Shown here in pieces: positions 16,016 to 25,640 of a stretch of 64,000 bases of DNA. A program made the position numbers and the translations under genes. Under the pieces are notes generated by a model. It made no database searches. It saw only the letters and a list, made by a program, of their open reading frames with translations, and had not been told where the DNA came from. This stretch comes from Planotetraspora silvatica (GTDB lineage: Bacteria; Actinomycetota; Actinomycetes; Streptosporangiales; Streptosporangiaceae): NCBI RefSeq assembly GCF_016863315.1, contig NZ_BOOQ01000003.1, positions 1 to 64,000 on the forward strand. Direction: 5' to 3'. Each line of letters starts with the position of its first letter. The first letter of the stretch is position 1.

Positions 16016-17118
16016 TGAGGTTCGGCGCTGAACACGGTTCCGTCACCGGACAGCTCGACCGGCCCGTCCGACGCGGGCACGAACACCGACTCCCCCGGGT
16101 GCAGCTTCACCTGTGTGGCGTCCGGCCCGGAGACGGCGACGGTCCCCTCGGTGCACACCACGATCCGGGGCACCGCCCGCTCGAGGACGTGGCCGTCGCC
16201 CGGGACGATCCGGCGAAGCAGGAACTCGGGCGCGGGCGGCACGTAGGCGTCGCCCTCCTGGACGACCGGCAGCGGCTGGGCGCCGGCCTCGGTGATCCGC
16301 AGCAGTTCCTCGACGTCGATCCGCTTGCTGGTGAGCCCGGCCCTGAGCACGTTGTCCGACCCGGCCATGATCTCCACGCCGAAGCCGTCGAGATAGCAGT
16401 GGAGCACTCCGGCTCCCAGATAGAGCGCCTGGCCCGGGGCCAGCTCGTGCCGGTGCATCAGCAGCGGCGCCAGCACCGCGGGGTCCTCCGGGTACTGCCG
16501 GGCCAGCCGGCAGACCAGCTCGTAGTCGGCCTGGTGGACCGACGCCGCCGCCCACACGATCGACTCCACCAGCTCACGCTTGGAACCGGGCCACTCCAGC
16601 AGCACGCGCAGGGCGCCGAGCACGTCGTCGGCCGACAGCCGCGACACGACCGGCTGCAGCGCCTCCACCTGCAGCCGCTCGACCAGCATCGCCGACTGGG
16701 TGGAGGGGCGGAATCCGGCCAGACCGGAGAACGGCGTCAGGGCACAGATCATCTCAGGCTTGTGCCATGAGTCGGAGTAGTTGGAGTCTCCCCGCCCGAA
16801 GGCCTCCGCCGCCTGCTCGGAGGTGGGGTGCACCTGGAGCGACAGCGGCTGGTCGACCGCGATCAGCTTCATCAGGTACGGCAGGCGCCGCCCGAACCGG
16901 TCGATGACCGGCTGCCCGAGCGCGGCCTCCGGATCCGCCGCGATCACCTGGTCGAGGGTCACCTCGGAGCCGTCCCGCACCAGGCGCGACGGGCCCGACG
17001 GGTGCGCGCCCAGCCACATCTCGGCCTCGGGGCCGGTGGCCGCCCGGCCGGTCAGGGCGGCGATGGCCGTCCGAGAGCCCCAGGCATAGTCCTTGATCGG
17101 ATTGGAGAGCGGATCCAC
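16009..17118 (-). CDS. manA: Mannose-6-phosphate isomerase, class I
   Basis: A 369-residue type I phosphomannose isomerase interconverting fructose-6-P and mannose-6-P, feeding GDP-mannose for glycans and mannosylated lipids. Zinc-site motifs are visible: PLSLQVHPTSEQA (Gln, His), SWHKPEMICAL (Glu) and GAGVLHCYLDGFGVEIMAGSDNVLRAGLT (His and active-site Arg). The N terminus NPIKDYAWGSRTAI is typical. It is transcribed alone, and the region upstream of its ATG (17119 onward) holds no other gene. Confidence 0.95.
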   Translation of the reverse strand: MDPLSNPIKDYAWGSRTAIAALTGRAATGPEAEMWLGAHPSGPSRLVRDGSEVTLDQVIAADPEAALGQPVIDRFGRRLPYLMKLIAVDQPLSLQVHPTSEQAAEAFGRGDSNYSDSWHKPEMICALTPFSGLAGFRPSTQSAMLVERLQVEALQPVVSRLSADDVLGALRVLLEWPGSKRELVESIVWAAASVHQADYELVCRLARQYPEDPAVLAPLLMHRHELAPGQALYLGAGVLHCYLDGFGVEIMAGSDNVLRAGLTSKRIDVEELLRITEAGAQPLPVVQEGDAYVPPAPEFLLRRIVPGDGHVLERAVPRIVVCTEGTVAVSGPDATQVKLHPGESVFVPASDGPVELSGDGTVFSAEPQV

Positions 17119-17253
17119 GTGCGTCTGTCCCTCATGGCTGGCCGATATGTCCCCTGGCGGGCACGGTGAGGTCCGAGCCTAACAACGCCCGCGGCCATGG
17201 GCGCCCGGCGGCGGGTGAACTCTGGGAACGTCCGCGCCGCCCACCCGCCCCGG

Positions 17254-17281
17254 CCCGTGATTAAGAGCCCGTAATTAAGAG
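17254..17281. repeat. 14-bp tandem duplication, CCCGTRATTAAGAG x 2
   Basis: Two adjacent 14-bp copies with one mismatch, strikingly AT-rich in the core (ATTAAG) compared with the surroundings. It lies 136 bp upstream of the manA start and could hold paired regulatory sites. Confidence 0.7.
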
Positions 17282-17527
17282 AACGACACTCCGCTCACCA
17301 AAGCAGCGAAAAGTCGCCGATCACGAGATCGCGGACGGCTAACGTCATCGCGACTCATCCGTGTCGCATACGAGTCAGGGACGGCTCCCCACACCCTCCG
17401 GAACCGGCAGGCCCGCGTCGGGCCGGCCCTCCCCCACCGCGACGGTCCGGCAGGCGGCAGGCAGGAGTGGCGAGTCGATGGTCGAGCGCACGCGGGGCTC
17501 TGCTCCATGCACGCGTCGCCGGGGACG

Positions 17528-17548
17528 GTCGCCCGAAGGCGACTTCGG
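17528..17548. terminator. Overlapping hairpins
   Basis: GTCGCC-CGAA-GGCGAC (17528-17543) overlaps an alternative CCGAAG-GCGA-CTTCGG (17533-17548). A T-rich stretch follows some 25 bases later. It might end a short transcript or act as a leader attenuator for the LCP gene. Confidence 0.35.
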
Positions 17549-17763
17549 TCCGCGAATCTTCGGACTCCCCGACATTTTTCACAACTTTTCGCCTCTCACT
17601 CGCGTCTACAAAGATGAAGGCGGGGGCTTGATCACCGCTCGCAGCATGCTCGCCGGTGCCTGGAAGCGAATGTTCAGAATCCATCGCTACACTTGCCCCG
17701 GTTTGCCGCGCTGGCTCTCGATTTGGGCGTAAGCCCAGGTCCGAACCTCAGGAGTCAAGAAGA

Positions 17764-19170
17764 GTGGGTCTTGTCGACGTCCGGCCCGCGCCACCAGTGG
17801 AGGACCCCCCGGCGGCGCCTCGCATCGTGCCGAAGTGGCGGACATGGCTGTGGACGGTGCTGGCCGCGGTGCTCGGGGTCGTCGTCGGCGCGTCGACCTT
17901 TCTGATCTCGGGATACTTCAAGCTCAGCGGCAACGTCCGGCACGAGCAGGTGACCCAGCAGGAACTCGGCACGCGGCCGGCGAAGATAAGCAAGGCCCTC
18001 AACGTCCTGATCGTCGGCTCCGACCAGCGCAACGGCGCGAACGCGAAGTACGGCAAGTTCGTCGGGGAGCGGACCGACACCATCATCCTGGCGCACATCT
18101 CCCCGGACAGGGACGGCGCCGTCCTGATCAGTTTCCCGCGCGACTCCCTGGTGCACCTGCCGTCCTGCCCGGCGAAGAAGGGCGTCACCGGGCAGAGCGC
18201 CCACGTCGGGATGATCAACGAGTCGTTCAACTCCGGCGGCATCGCCTGCACCTGGAAGACGATCGAGAACCTGACCGGCATCCACATCGACCATTTCGTC
18301 AAGGTGGACTTCACCGGGTTCAAGTCCATGGTGGACTCGCTGGGCGGCGTGCCCGTGTGCCTCCCGCAGCCGATCAACGACACCAAGGCCCTGCTCCACC
18401 TGACCGCGGGCAAGCACACCCTCCAAGGCGAGCAGGCCCTCGGCTACGTCAGGGCCCGTTACAGCATCGGCGACGGCTCCGACATCGGCCGCATCCAACG
18501 CCAGCAGATGTTCCTCGCCTCCATGGCGAAGAAGGCGATGAGCGGTCAGACGCTGACCAACCCGCAGGCGCTGTTCGGCTTCCTCGACGCGATGACGAAG
18601 TCGATCACCACGGACCCCGACCTCACCGTCGGCGTCCTGAAGGACCTCGCCATGAGCGCCCAGGGCCTGACCGCGGGGCAGATCCGCTTCGTGACCACGC
18701 CCTGGCGATACTCGGTCACGAACCCGGGCCGGGTGGAGTGGGTCCAGCCCCAGGCGGAAACGCTGTTCAAGATGGTCGCGGCCGACCAGATCGCCGACGA
18801 CGTCAAGAGCGGCGAGCAGAAGATCCCCAAGTCGCAGGTCCAGATCATCATCCAGAACGGCTCGGGCAGGCAGGGCCTCGGCACGCAGGTCGCGGCTCAA
18901 CTCGAGCAGCGCGGCTACCACATCGCGAAGGTCGCCTCGGCGAAGAAGCCGGCCGCGAAGACGTTGGTCAAGTACGGGCCCAACGGCGAGAGCAGGGCGC
19001 CGCGTCTCGTCGCCGAGCTGAGGAAGTCGAAGACCCAGGCCGTTCACGACACCGACACGAAGGCGCTCGTCCTCGTCGTCGGAGCGGACTGGAATGGCCT
19101 CAAGTCCCCCAAGTCGCTGGACGATGTGGACGGCTTCGACGCCACCCAGGACACCTGCACGGCCGCCTGA
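17764..19170 (+). CDS. LytR-CpsA-Psr (LCP) family glycopolymer transferase with LytR_C domain
   Basis: A 468-residue type II membrane protein: short Pro-rich cytosolic N terminus, one membrane helix (WTVLAAVLGVVVGASTFLISGYF), an LCP domain with LNVLIVGSDQRNG, GERTDTIILAHI, LISFPRDSLVHLP and VDFTGFKSMVDSLGGVPVCLP, and a C-terminal LytR_C domain (QVQIIIQNGSGRQGLGTQVA). The Asp/Arg residues binding pyrophosphate (GERTDT, FPRDS) are present. LCP enzymes attach teichoic acid-like or arabinogalactan-type polymers to peptidoglycan. Start: GTG 17764 with AGGAG nine bases upstream. A second LCP gene lies 1.3 kb downstream. Confidence 0.93.
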   Translation: MGLVDVRPAPPVEDPPAAPRIVPKWRTWLWTVLAAVLGVVVGASTFLISGYFKLSGNVRHEQVTQQELGTRPAKISKALNVLIVGSDQRNGANAKYGKFVGERTDTIILAHISPDRDGAVLISFPRDSLVHLPSCPAKKGVTGQSAHVGMINESFNSGGIACTWKTIENLTGIHIDHFVKVDFTGFKSMVDSLGGVPVCLPQPINDTKALLHLTAGKHTLQGEQALGYVRARYSIGDGSDIGRIQRQQMFLASMAKKAMSGQTLTNPQALFGFLDAMTKSITTDPDLTVGVLKDLAMSAQGLTAGQIRFVTTPWRYSVTNPGRVEWVQPQAETLFKMVAADQIADDVKSGEQKIPKSQVQIIIQNGSGRQGLGTQVAAQLEQRGYHIAKVASAKKPAAKTLVKYGPNGESRAPRLVAELRKSKTQAVHDTDTKALVLVVGADWNGLKSPKSLDDVDGFDATQDTCTAA

Positions 19171-19198
19171 GGATCACCGGACACCCGAGACGAAGAAC

Positions 19199-19227
19199 GC
19201 CCGGCCGAGCGCGACGCTCGACCGGGC
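19199..19227 (+). terminator. Strong hairpin after the LCP gene
   Basis: GCCCGG (19199-19204) and GAGCG pair with CGCTC and CCGGGC (ending 19227) around a CGA loop and a small internal loop. It starts 28 bases past the stop. Confidence 0.75.
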
Positions 19228-19331
19228 GATTCTCGTTCGGGGCCCTCTCGTACGGAGCCCTCTCGTCCACAGGCACGGCACCTCGGCCCGCTGACGGGCG
19301 CGCGGCCCTTACCCGGGGAACGCGTGCGACC

Positions 19332-20291
19332 TCAGAACAGCCAGCCGAACAGACCGCCGCCGCCGTCATCGCCGGACGGGGTGGGGGTCGGCGTGGCCGT
19401 CCGCGTCGGCTTCGGGGTGGGCGTCGGCTTGGGCGCCGTCGGCGTGGAGGCAGGGGGAACCGTGGCCGTGGCCGTGGTCGTGGGCTTGTGCGAGACCGGG
19501 GCCTTGGTGACGGTGGCGCTCGGGGAGGCCGTCGTGCGAGGGGTGGACGTGGGCGTCGCCGTCGTCACCGGCGTCAGGACGTCACCCGGGTCCGCTTCCT
19601 CCGTCGTGGCGGGATCGTCGACCGGGACCACCGCGACCTTCGAGGAGGCTGCGGGCGCCTTCGCCGTACACCCGCCGGACGGGCAGGGGGTGGCCGACGG
19701 TTGCCCGACCCAGACGGTCAGCGCCCAGATCGCCCCGACCACGACGGCCGCGACAGCGCCGGCGCGGACCAACACGCTCTTGCGCAGGCCTTCGGGGACC
19801 TCGCCCGGGCGTTCCCCGTCCCGCCAGCCCGACCCGAGGAAACCGCTCGGTTCGGTGCCACCGTCCTCGTATGTGGGGCGCCCGCCTCTCTGGGGGTCGT
19901 AGCCGGGCGCGTCCTCACGGTCCCAGTCGGTGGCCTCCCACTCGTCGGTGGCGTCGCGCCTGGCGTCCCAGTCGTCGCGGGAGCCCTCACGATCGCCCCA
20001 CTCGCCGTGGTTCTCGCCGGAGTCGAGCGCAGCGTCGTGGGCGTCGTGCGCGTCGTGCGCGGTTCCGTCCTCACCGCCGATACGTTCGCGATCGGCCTTC
20101 CGTCTCCATTCGTTGGAGAGGAGATCACCGCCACGGTCCTCCAGAGTGTCGGAGCGGCGGTCCGCCGCGTCGTCGAAATCCTCCGACCAGAACTGTTCAC
20201 CCTCTGGTCCGTGCTGTCCGCTTCGTGAGACGTACGGCCGGACGAAAGAGCCGTTCTGCTCCATGGAGTCGTCAGAGCCATGGTCGACCAT
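19332..20291 (-). CDS. Single-pass membrane protein with charged N-terminal and Pro/Thr-rich C-terminal regions
   Basis: A 319-residue protein of unknown function. Residues 1-175 are hydrophilic, rich in Asp/Glu/Arg and low-complexity, with an AHDAHDAHDA repeat and many DW/EW pairs. One membrane helix follows (VLVRAGAVAAVVVGAIWALTVWV), then about 120 residues rich in Pro, Thr and Ser with a Cys pair (PCPSGGC), ending GGGGLFGWLF. The outer part resembles wall-spanning mucin-like linkers. GGAAGG precedes the ATG at good spacing. It lies between two LCP genes on the opposite strand and diverges from the second, so an envelope role is likely but not shown. Confidence 0.75.
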   Translation of the reverse strand: MVDHGSDDSMEQNGSFVRPYVSRSGQHGPEGEQFWSEDFDDAADRRSDTLEDRGGDLLSNEWRRKADRERIGGEDGTAHDAHDAHDAALDSGENHGEWGDREGSRDDWDARRDATDEWEATDWDREDAPGYDPQRGGRPTYEDGGTEPSGFLGSGWRDGERPGEVPEGLRKSVLVRAGAVAAVVVGAIWALTVWVGQPSATPCPSGGCTAKAPAASSKVAVVPVDDPATTEEADPGDVLTPVTTATPTSTPRTTASPSATVTKAPVSHKPTTTATATVPPASTPTAPKPTPTPKPTRTATPTPTPSGDDGGGGLFGWLF

Positions 20292-20513
20292 GACGGTCCT
20301 TCCTTTAGCCAGTCTTGCTCGCGCAACTTCTTAGCATCATCCGACACCAGTTGTACGGAAATTTCACAACTATCACTGTAAACACAGCGGATCACCGGCT
20401 TCCACGACGCTGTTTTCCCAAGGTAGAGCCCAAGATCTCGTTACTCGCCTCTGTAAAGGCCGGAGTGCGGGAACATCCGGCCTGTCGGTCGGCGATCAGG
20501 TCATGGGGTGCGA

Positions 20514-21872
20514 ATGCAAGGCGAGCGGTCGGCCGTCTGCCGGGTGCTGGCGCTCACCCTGGGCTCGGCGGTCCTGTGGGGACTCGCCCACCTGATCGCC
20601 GGGCGGACCCGGGCCGGCCTCGCCCTTGCGACGTTGTACGTGATGGTGCTCGGGACGATCATGACCGCGGTCACCGCGCTGCGCCCGGCCCTGTTCCGTC
20701 TGCTCGTGCAGCCCGAGTGGCTGGGGCGGCTGATCATCGCCGCGCTCTCGGTGGCCGTGCTCTGGTCGGCCGTCGTGGTGCGGTCCTACCTCCTCGTACG
20801 GCCGGCCGGGCTGAGCACGGGCGCCCGCCGGCTCACCAGGGGCGTCGTCGCACTGACATGCGTCGCGCTGATCGCTCCACTCGCCGTCGCGAGCAGGATC
20901 GCCTACGTGTCGCGCGACGTGCTGACCGCCCTCTTCGCGTCCGGCCCCGACCAAGACGGCCTGTGGGACGGGAGGACCAGGCTCAACATCCTGCTCGTCG
21001 GCGCCGATGCGGCCAGGAACCGCCCCGGCGCGCGGACCGACAGCCTGACCGTGGCGAGCGTCGACACCCACACCGGGCAGACCGTGCTGTTGGGGCTGCC
21101 CCGCAATCTGGAGCACGTGCCGCTGCCGCCGGGACCCGCGCACGACATGTTCCCCTGGGGGTTCCCCGGCGGGGGCGCCACCACGCCCGGACTCCTCAAC
21201 GAGGTCTACGAGTGGGGCGCCGACCACCCGGAGACAGGCCCAGGACTGGAACCGCACGACAGAGGGATCGCGCTGCTCAAGGGCACGGTCAGCGAGATAC
21301 TCGGGATCCCCGTCCACTATTACGCCATGGTGGACATGCGGGGCTTCCGCCAGGTCATCGACGCCATGGGAGGCGTGCGGGTCACCATCAGGCAGGACAT
21401 TCCGTACGGGCTGGAGGGCGGAGTGCTCCTCGCGGGGACGCGCCTGCTCGACGGCGAGCAGGCCCTGTGGTTCGGACGCTCGCGGACCGGCAGCGACGAC
21501 TACGTGCGCATGGCACGCCAGAAATGCCTGCTCAACGATGTCGCCAAGCAGGCCGACGCGATGACCGTGCTCCGGGGCTTCGAGCGGATCGCGGACGCGG
21601 CGAAGCGGTACGTCAGGACGGATCTCCCGCAGCGGTTGTTGCCGGCTCTGGTCGAGTTGTCGGCGAAGGTGCGCGCCACCGAGATCCGCAGCCTGTCGTT
21701 CGTGCCCCCGCTGATCAACACGGCCGATCCCGACTGGTGGCTCATCAAGAAGCGGGTCGCCCAGGCGCTCTCCGGGCGGCCACGCCCCTCCCGAACCGCC
21801 GCGCCCGCACCAAGCCCGTCACCTGCGGCGATTCCCGCGACGACCCCGCAGCCCCTCGACGCGATCTGCTAG
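20514..21872 (+). CDS. LCP family protein with a polytopic N terminus
   Basis: About 452 residues. Four hydrophobic helices occupy the first 140 residues (e.g. LALATLYVMVLGTIMTAVTAL, LGRLIIAALSVAVLWSAVVV), then an LCP domain: LNILLVGADAARNRPGARTDSLTVAS, LLGLPRNLEHVPLP, YYAMVDMRGFRQVIDAMGGVRV and LDGEQALWFGRSRTGSDDYVRMARQ. The C terminus is a Pro/Ala/Ser tail without LytR_C. Substrate-binding Arg/Asp residues (GARTDS, LPRN) are retained. The multi-helix N terminus differs from the single helix of the first LCP. The ATG at 20514 follows GGGG; GTG 20508 is possible. The 222 bp shared with the divergent gene probably hold both promoters. Confidence 0.9.
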   Translation: MQGERSAVCRVLALTLGSAVLWGLAHLIAGRTRAGLALATLYVMVLGTIMTAVTALRPALFRLLVQPEWLGRLIIAALSVAVLWSAVVVRSYLLVRPAGLSTGARRLTRGVVALTCVALIAPLAVASRIAYVSRDVLTALFASGPDQDGLWDGRTRLNILLVGADAARNRPGARTDSLTVASVDTHTGQTVLLGLPRNLEHVPLPPGPAHDMFPWGFPGGGATTPGLLNEVYEWGADHPETGPGLEPHDRGIALLKGTVSEILGIPVHYYAMVDMRGFRQVIDAMGGVRVTIRQDIPYGLEGGVLLAGTRLLDGEQALWFGRSRTGSDDYVRMARQKCLLNDVAKQADAMTVLRGFERIADAAKRYVRTDLPQRLLPALVELSAKVRATEIRSLSFVPPLINTADPDWWLIKKRVAQALSGRPRPSRTAAPAPSPSPAAIPATTPQPLDAIC

Positions 21873-21930
21873 ACCCCTCTCTCCCCGCCCACGGGCCGGG
21901 AAACAGCGCGATAACAAAAACCCACTCAAC

Positions 21931-21960
21931 TTGACGGGAATCTACCTGTCGCTCTTTAAT
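21931..21960 (+). promoter_or_regulatory. Predicted promoter of the sulfate uptake operon
   Basis: TTGACG (21931-21936) and TTTAAT (21955-21960), 18 bases apart, match vegetative -35/-10 boxes well. A small inverted repeat, ACTT-ATT-AAGT, at 21974-21984 lies between it and the ribosome site, a possible position for the Rrf2 operator (inference). Confidence 0.5.
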
Positions 21961-22004
21961 TACGACGAAGCCGACTTATTAAGTAGGAATAGAGGGAGAC
22001 GGGC

Positions 22005-23012
22005 ATGAGAGTGCGCAGGCTCGGGGGTATCGCGGCGGCCGCCGTGGCGACCACAACCCTGGTCACCGCCTGCGGGGGAGGCAGCTCTGGCGGGGGGGAC
22101 GGCAAGGTCCAGTTGGCGCTGGTCGCCTACTCCACACCGCAAGCGGCGTTCGAGGACATCATCAAGGCGTACCAGAAGACGCCCGAGGGCAAGAACATCA
22201 CCTTCACCCAGTCGTACGGCGCCTCCGGCGACCAGAGCCGCGCGGTCGCGTCCGGTCTCAAGGCCGACATCGTCGAGTTCTCGCTCGAGACCGACGTCAC
22301 CCGGCTCGTCGACGCGGGCCTCGTCGCCGCCGACTGGAACAAGAACGCCACCAAGGGGTTCCTGACCAAGTCGATCGCCGTCATCGGGACCCGCAAGGGC
22401 AACCCGAAGGGCATCAAGACGTGGGACGACCTCGTCAAGCCCGGCACCGAGGTCATCACGCCGAACCCCTTCACCTCGGGCGGCGCCCGGTGGAACCTGC
22501 TCGCCGGCTACGGCGCCAAGTCGAACAAGGGGGCCGATCAGGCGGCCGGGCTCACCTACATCGACTCGCTCCTCAAGAACGTGCCCGTCCAGGACGACAG
22601 CGGCCGAAAGTCCCTGCAGACCTTCACCGGCGGCAAGGGCGACGCGATCATCACCTACGAGAACGAGGCGATCTTCGCGCAGCAGAACAACCAGCCGATC
22701 GACTACACGGTCCCCGACTCGACCATCCTGATCGAGAACCCGGTGGCCGTGACCAAGGACTCGGCCCACCCCAAGGAGGCGGCCGCCTTCCTGAAGTACC
22801 TCTACTCCAACGAGGCCCAGACGATCTTCGCGAAGAACGGCTACCGGCCGGTGATCGACGGGGTGACCGGGTTCACCTTCCCGACTCCGCCGCAGCTGTT
22901 CACCATCGACGACCTCGGCGGCTGGCCGAAGGTCACCAAGGAGTTCTTCGACTCCAAGACCGGTCTCGTCGCCGACATCGAGCGCAAGCTCGGAGTGGCG
23001 ACGGAGAAGTGA
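22005..23012 (+). CDS. subI: Sulfate-binding lipoprotein of a sulfate ABC importer
   Basis: A 335-residue lipoprotein with lipobox LVTAC followed by a Gly/Ser linker. The mature part matches periplasmic sulfate/thiosulfate-binding proteins: VAYSTPQAAFEDIIKAYQ, SYGASGDQSRAV (anion-binding loop), IVEFSLETDVTRLV, NPFTSGGARWNLL and ITYENEAI. It delivers sulfate to the CysTW permease encoded next. AGGGAG precedes the ATG. It is the first gene of a five-gene run ending with an Rrf2 regulator, and the -35/-10 pair upstream fits an operon start. Confidence 0.95.
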   Translation: MRVRRLGGIAAAAVATTTLVTACGGGSSGGGDGKVQLALVAYSTPQAAFEDIIKAYQKTPEGKNITFTQSYGASGDQSRAVASGLKADIVEFSLETDVTRLVDAGLVAADWNKNATKGFLTKSIAVIGTRKGNPKGIKTWDDLVKPGTEVITPNPFTSGGARWNLLAGYGAKSNKGADQAAGLTYIDSLLKNVPVQDDSGRKSLQTFTGGKGDAIITYENEAIFAQQNNQPIDYTVPDSTILIENPVAVTKDSAHPKEAAAFLKYLYSNEAQTIFAKNGYRPVIDGVTGFTFPTPPQLFTIDDLGGWPKVTKEFFDSKTGLVADIERKLGVATEK

Positions 23013-23019
23013 TCGGCGA

Positions 23020-23880
23020 GTGACCACCGACGTCGCTGTCCCCCCCGCCCTCCCGCCCGGACCTCCGGGCGGGGGGGCGCGGCCGCGTTCGCGCTTCTCA
23101 GTACCCGGAGGCACCGCGCTCGGCGTGGGCTCCGCGGTCCTCTACCTGAGCCTGATCGTGCTGATCCCGCTGGCCGTGGTCGCCTGGCGGTCGGTCGACC
23201 AAGGTCCCGGGTACTTCTGGCGGGCGGTCACCACCCCCGACGCGTGGTCCGCCCTCACGCTCACGGTGGGCGCCTCGATCCTCGTGGCGCTGATCAACCT
23301 CGTCATGGGCACGATCATCGCGTGGGTGCTGGTCCGGGACCGGTTCCCGGGCAAGGCGGTGGTCGACACGCTCATCGACCTGCCGTTCGCCCTTCCGACG
23401 ATCGTCGCCGGCCTCGTGCTCCTCTCGCTCTACGGCCCGGAGAGCCCCCTCGGGCTCAACCTGGCCTACAGCCGGGCCGGCGTCGTGCTCGCGTTGTTGT
23501 TCGTCACGCTTCCGTTCGTCGTCCGCACGGTGCAGCCGGTGCTGCTGGAGCTCGACAAGGAGATGGAGCAGGCCGCGGCCTCACTCGGGGCGAGCCCGTT
23601 CCAGACCTTCCGGCGGATCATCCTGCCCAACCTCGTGCCGGCGATGTTGTCCGGCACCGCGCTGGCGTTCACCCGGTCGATCGCCGAGTTCGGCTCGACC
23701 GTGCTGATCTCCGGCAACCTCCCGTTCAAGACCCAGGTCGCGGCCGTCAACATCTTCAGCCAGATCGAAGGCGACAACACCACGGGGGCGGCGGCGATCT
23801 CGACCGTCCTGCTCGTCGTCGCGCTGGTCGCGCTGGTCTCACTGGACCTCTTACAACGATGGGGGAGCCGTCGTGGCTAA
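23020..23880 (+). CDS. cysT: Sulfate ABC transporter permease CysT (CysU)
   Basis: A 286-residue permease with six membrane helices and the EAA loop MEQAAASLGASPFQTFRRIILP that docks on CysA. A Pro/Gly-rich cytosolic N terminus of about 30 residues precedes the first helix. The family motif LPFALPTIVAGLVLLSLYG is present. It starts at GTG 23020, 7 bases after the binding-protein stop. Its last codons, including an in-frame TTA leucine, overlap the start of cysW. Confidence 0.94.
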   Translation: MTTDVAVPPALPPGPPGGGARPRSRFSVPGGTALGVGSAVLYLSLIVLIPLAVVAWRSVDQGPGYFWRAVTTPDAWSALTLTVGASILVALINLVMGTIIAWVLVRDRFPGKAVVDTLIDLPFALPTIVAGLVLLSLYGPESPLGLNLAYSRAGVVLALLFVTLPFVVRTVQPVLLELDKEMEQAAASLGASPFQTFRRIILPNLVPAMLSGTALAFTRSIAEFGSTVLISGNLPFKTQVAAVNIFSQIEGDNTTGAAAISTVLLVVALVALVSLDLLQRWGSRRG

Positions 23881-24655
23881 GTACGGTCTCCGCACGATCG
23901 CCGTCCTCTACCTGTTCTTCCTGCTGGTCCTGCCGGTCGGGCTGATCATCTGGCGGACGTTCGGCGACGGGCTGGGCCCGTTCGTCGAGGCGCTGACCTC
24001 CGCGTCGGCGGTGCACGCCTTCCAGGTCACGCTCACCGTCGCGCTGTGGGCGGTGGCGGCCAACACGGTCTTCGGCGTCGGCACCGCCGTCCTGCTCGTC
24101 CGGCACAGGTTCCCGGGCAAGCGGCTGCTCAACGCGCTCATCGACCTGCCGATGGCCGTGTCGCCGGTCGTCGTCGGGCTGGCGCTCATCCTGGTGTACG
24201 GCAGGTTCGCACCCGTCGGCGGACTGCTCGAGAGCTGGGGCGTCCAGGTCATCTTCTCCACTCCCGGCATGGTGCTGGCGACGGTGTTCGTGGCGCTGCC
24301 ACTCGTGGTCCGCGCCGTGGTGCCGGTGCTGGAGGAACTCGGCGACGACCAGGAGCAGGCGGCGCACACGCTCGGGGCGAGCCGCCTGCAGGCGTTCATC
24401 CGGATCACCCTCCCCGGCATCCGATGGGCTCTCGCCTACGGCGTCGTATTGTGCCTCGCGCGCTCGCTCGGCGAGTACGGCGCCGTCGCGGTGGTCTCCG
24501 GACGGCTGGTCGACCAGACCCAGACGCTCACCTTGTTCGTCGAGGAGCGTTTCCAGAACTTCGACCAGCCGGCGGCCTTCGCCGCCGCCACGGCTCTCGC
24601 CCTGATCGCGGTGATCACCCTGCTCCTGACCAAGCTCCTGCGCCCGAAGGGTTGA
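23873..24655 (+). CDS. cysW: Sulfate ABC transporter permease CysW
   Basis: A 260-residue six-helix permease, partner of CysT. The EAA loop [23 protein letters not shown] and the motifs [18 protein letters not shown] and [17 protein letters not shown] identify CysW. GTG start at 23873 overlaps the end of cysT by eight bases, so translation is coupled. The segment [22 protein letters not shown] after the EAA loop is typical of sulfate rather than molybdate permeases. Confidence 0.94.
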   Translation: MAKYGLRTIAVLYLFFLLVLPVGLIIWRTFGDGLGPFVEALTSASAVHAFQVTLTVALWAVAANTVFGVGTAVLLVRHRFPGKRLLNALIDLPMAVSPVVVGLALILVYGRFAPVGGLLESWGVQVIFSTPGMVLATVFVALPLVVRAVVPVLEELGDDQEQAAHTLGASRLQAFIRITLPGIRWALAYGVVLCLARSLGEYGAVAVVSGRLVDQTQTLTLFVEERFQNFDQPAAFAAATALALIAVITLLLTKLLRPKG

Positions 24656-24657
24656 CC

Positions 24658-25623
24658 ATGGCCATCGAAGTACGCGACGTGAACAAGTCGTTCGGGACGA
24701 CGCCCGTCCTTCGCGACGTCTCGATCGACGTCGAGTCCGGGTCGCTCACCGCGCTGCTCGGGCCGAGCGGCGGCGGCAAGTCGACGCTGCTGCGCGTCAT
24801 CGCCGGGCTCGAGCAGCCCGACACCGGCACGGTGCGGATCTCCGGCGTGGACGCCACCCGCCTGGCCCCGCAGCGCCGCAACGTGGGGTTCGTCTTCCAG
24901 CACTACGCGGCCTTCAAGCACCTGACGGTGTTCCGCAACGTGGCCTTCGGCCTGGAGATCCGCAAGCGGCCCAAGGACGAGATCCGCAAGCGCGTGATGG
25001 AGTTGCTCGAACTCGTGCACCTGGAGCAGATGGCCGACCGCTATCCGTCCCAGCTTTCCGGCGGCCAGCGCCAGCGCATGGCCCTGGCCCGGGCGCTGGC
25101 CGTCGAGCCCGAGGTCCTCCTCCTCGACGAGCCGTTCGGCGCGCTGGACGCGCAGGTGCGCAAGGAACTGCGCACCTGGCTCCGGCGTCTGCACGACGAG
25201 GTGCACGTGACCACGGTGTTCGTGACCCATGACCAGGAGGAGGCTATCGAGGTCGCCGACACCATCGTCGTGCTCGCGGACGGCGAGGTGGAGCAGGTCG
25301 GCAGCCCGGCCGAGGTGTACGACAACCCCGCCAACCCGTTCGTGATGCGCTTCCTCGGGCCGGTCACCGAGATCGGCGGCAGCCTGGTCCGCCCGCACGA
25401 CATCGAGATCAGCACCGAACCGGTGGAGGGCGGCACCTCCGCCACGGTCTCCCGGGTCGTGCGGCTCGGCTTCGAGGTGCGGGTCGAGTTGCAGGTCGAA
25501 GGCAGGGACGCGTGGGTCCAGGTGACGCGGGGGTTCGCCGATCAGCTGGCGCTCACGTCAGGCGACGTCGTCAGCGTCCGGCCCGCCCCAGGCGCCCGAT
25601 CGCTGGTCCTGGCCACCGTGTGA
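24658..25623 (+). CDS. cysA: Sulfate ABC transporter ATP-binding protein CysA
   Basis: A 321-residue ATPase with Walker [11 protein letters not shown]-loop [12 protein letters not shown], signature [15 protein letters not shown], Walker [13 protein letters not shown] and H-loop [10 protein letters not shown], then a short TOBE-type regulatory domain (RPHDIEIS onward). It drives sulfate import by CysT/CysW. It begins two bases after the cysW stop and is followed within 17 bases by the Rrf2 gene. Confidence 0.95.
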   Translation: MAIEVRDVNKSFGTTPVLRDVSIDVESGSLTALLGPSGGGKSTLLRVIAGLEQPDTGTVRISGVDATRLAPQRRNVGFVFQHYAAFKHLTVFRNVAFGLEIRKRPKDEIRKRVMELLELVHLEQMADRYPSQLSGGQRQRMALARALAVEPEVLLLDEPFGALDAQVRKELRTWLRRLHDEVHVTTVFVTHDQEEAIEVADTIVVLADGEVEQVGSPAEVYDNPANPFVMRFLGPVTEIGGSLVRPHDIEISTEPVEGGTSATVSRVVRLGFEVRVELQVEGRDAWVQVTRGFADQLALTSGDVVSVRPAPGARSLVLATV

Positions 25624-25640
25624 CAAGACGCGTATAACAA

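Larger units (their letters stand above)
17119..17763. other. 645-bp intergenic region between manA and an LCP gene
   Basis: I see no convincing gene; short frames on both strands are Arg/Pro-rich. Contents: a 14-bp AT-rich tandem duplication at 17254-17281, overlapping hairpins at 17528-17548 followed by T-rich sequence around 17575, and the promoter region of the LCP gene. Confidence 0.6.

Noticed and set aside
21974-21984. Confirmed Rrf2 operator
   Set aside because: ACTT-ATT-AAGT is too short to call an operator without a second occurrence; kept only as a hint in the promoter entry.
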